Positions 5,308 to 6,746 of a DNA stretch of 6,746 bases are shown in pieces. How positions within the stretch are numbered: the stretch's first letter is position 1; every line of letters starts with the position of its first letter. The DNA is from JBGPIK01 sp041484845 (GTDB lineage Bacteria > Desulfobacterota > Binatia > UBA9968): the NCBI GenBank assembly GCA_041484845.1, contig JBGPIK010000376.1, positions 1 through 6,746 on the forward strand, written 5' to 3'. The position numbers and the translations under genes were made by a program. The notes beneath the pieces are model-generated. The model had not been told where the DNA came from and searched no databases. It saw only the letters and a program-made list of their open reading frames with translations.

Positions 5308-6746
5308 TCAGTAGTAAGTGGCGATCTCTTTATACACCTCGACAACGTCGGCGGGGTTCTTCACCTTCCAGTATTTCCCGTGGGCCATGTTGGCAATTTT
5401 TTTCAGCACTGCATCGTCTGCGTCGGTGCCGATGCCGATGGTGTGAATCTGAATCCCTGTCGCATCCCGCTCGGAGGGTTTTAGCTTTGCTTCAAGCAGA
5501 GCAAGCGTGGCCTTTCGACTGTTTGTGTCTTTGCCATCCGAGAGGATTACAATGCCGTACCGGACCGAATCCCCTCGGGTTTGTCGCTCGTTTCCTATCT
5601 TATCAAATGCTTCCGCCACTGCATCGTAGAGCGCGGTGCCGCTCCCGGCTGTGGTTGATTTGATGTCGCTCAGCAGCTTCTCGCCGGTCTCTGACTTGAG
5701 ACCTTGGGTAGTGCAGGAAATTTGATTATCGAAGACGAGCCAGGCGAGCCAGTCTTTTGTGTCCATAGCGGAGGCGAAGGCCTGCGCGCCTTGGATCGCG
5801 TAGCTGATCTTTTCTCCCGCCATACTGCCCGACTTGTCGAATACGATGGCGATGTGAGCGTGTTTCTTTACCTCGTGCCATACTTCTCGAACACGATCGA
5901 AAACCAGAGTGTCCGGCATTTCTATAGCCACCAACTTAGCTGCCGGATTGGCGCCGTATGCAGCCTCCAAAGGAGAACCCAGCGGCGCTTGCGGGTTGAC
6001 CGGACGCAGAGCGTACTTTAGCAGTAACGACTGCTGTTCGCTGGAGAGGAGAAACTTACGAAACATCTCGGCCGCTTTTACCTGGTCGGGGCTGACCCAG
6101 GGCGCCCCGTCCAGGATCGCAAAGGGATGGTTAACGATCACGGTCCCGTCCTGTGGATAGACAGACACCATTGGCTCTCTCAGTCCCGATGGGTTCTTGT
6201 TGAATTCAACCACCTCCTGCTCGTAGGTAGTGATGGCGTCCAGATATTCGGGACCGCCAATCCGCATCCTGTCCAGTAGCCACGAACTTTTCTTTCCACT
6301 GTGGACTTTGGCTTTCTCCACAGCAGCGATCATCCGGCCGCAGCCGTTGGTGGCGCTGACATCTCCCAGAGTAAGACCACGGGTCTTTCCCAGACCTCGC
6401 ATACAGAGGATTGCAGCAGTAACGGTGCCCGAGTTGGATTCGCCGACGTAGCCGTAGCCGAGCTTGAACTTGCCCCAATCGGGCCGCGCAAACATTTTCC
6501 AGCCGTCGGGGTTAGCCGCCAGAGCACGGATGCGCTCCCAGGTACACTGGGGTTTTGGAGAAGGCCAGCAGTCCAACGCTCGCGCTCTGGATTCCCACAT
6601 GGCGATGACCAGCGGAGTGCGCGCCACTCCCGGCGCCTGCCCGGTGGCAATCGCCCTGGAGTTGGCGGCTTGCCATTCCTTGTTCAGTTTGAAGATCCAG
6701 GACTCTTCGGCGGGGGAGGCGATGGTGGGCTTGATCTTGCCCGACA
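5308..6746 (-). CDS. Substrate-binding-protein/VWA domain fusion (5' end beyond window)
   Basis: The frame is open from the right edge to TGA at 5310-5308, giving 478 visible codons. A GTG at 6627 is not the likely start, because 39 codons upstream are open and similar in character (GKIKPTIASPAEESWIFKL). The first roughly 230 visible residues resemble a bacterial extracellular solute-binding domain: ARTPLVIAMWES, YVGESNSGT, and DGTVIVNHPFAILDGAPWV followed by FRKFLLSSEQQ. After a linker comes a von Willebrand A domain with a complete MIDAS metal site: DKSGS (visible residues 303-307), Thr370 in GSGTALYDA and Asp403 in ILSDGKD. The protein ends with the domain, at EIATYY. SBP-VWA fusions are known as exported or surface lipoproteins in bacteria, but their role is poorly defined. 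A signal peptide would be outside the window. Ligand and partner are unknown. Confidence 0.92.
   Translation of the reverse strand, partial: SGKIKPTIASPAEESWIFKLNKEWQAANSRAIATGQAPGVARTPLVIAMWESRARALDCWPSPKPQCTWERIRALAANPDGWKMFARPDWGKFKLGYGYVGESNSGTVTAAILCMRGLGKTRGLTLGDVSATNGCGRMIAAVEKAKVHSGKKSSWLLDRMRIGGPEYLDAITTYEQEVVEFNKNPSGLREPMVSVYPQDGTVIVNHPFAILDGAPWVSPDQVKAAEMFRKFLLSSEQQSLLLKYALRPVNPQAPLGSPLEAAYGANPAAKLVAIEMPDTLVFDRVREVWHEVKKHAHIAIVFDKSGSMAGEKISYAIQGAQAFASAMDTKDWLAWLVFDNQISCTTQGLKSETGEKLLSDIKSTTAGSGTALYDAVAEAFDKIGNERQTRGDSVRYGIVILSDGKDTNSRKATLALLEAKLKPSERDATGIQIHTIGIGTDADDAVLKKIANMAHGKYWKVKNPADVVEVYKEIATYY

Noticed and set aside
4992..5345. Minus-strand 117-codon frame between the VWA gene and the element
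   Set aside because: It starts within the VWA coding end, finishes in the element's terminal repeat, lacks a convincing ribosome binding site and matches no family.
6625..6627. GTG at 6627 as start of the VWA protein
   Set aside because: The frame stays open to the window edge with protein-like sequence, and a start here would remove part of the solute-binding domain and any export signal.

Overview
The window looks like a piece of a bacterial chromosome of moderate GC content. The transposase belongs to a long REP-associated (RAYT) type that I associate with Desulfobacterota/deltaproteobacteria and other soil or sediment phyla. That is a weak hint and I would not name a taxon. No rRNA, tRNA or CRISPR array was found.

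Layout from left to right: (1) Positions 1-2401, minus strand, hold one long gene that is open over 800 codons and runs off the left edge. It encodes an exported or membrane-anchored haem peroxidase-superfamily oxygenase most like plant alpha-dioxygenases (PIOX) and cyclooxygenases. The plus-strand reading frames across it are antisense noise. (2) Positions 2402-2618 are a divergent intergenic region with plausible promoters in both directions. (3) Positions 2619-3488, plus strand, encode a complete 10-helix EamA/DMT-type transporter. (4) Positions 3489-3776 have no gene but contain several palindromes. (5) Positions 3777-5004 are a transposable element carrying a 331-residue RAYT on the minus strand, bounded by 23-bp terminal inverted repeats differing at one base. 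Its 3' end, encoding the C-terminal helix-turn-helix, occurs twice in tandem. The outer copy is still an open frame, in phase, behind a single TAG stop. (6) Positions 5005-5307 hold no gene I can support. (7) Positions 5308-6746, minus strand, are the C-terminal 478 codons of a fusion of a substrate-binding-protein domain with a von Willebrand factor A domain. Its start lies beyond the right edge.

The oxygenase and transporter are divergent neighbours and could share regulation. A joint pathway, for example export of an oxidised lipid product, is only a guess. The mobile element sits between two convergently transcribed genes, a place where insertion disrupts nothing. The most unusual structure is the duplicated transposase tail. 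The two copies differ at 14 of 149 aligned bases, but mostly at silent third positions, so both appear to have diverged while still under coding constraint.
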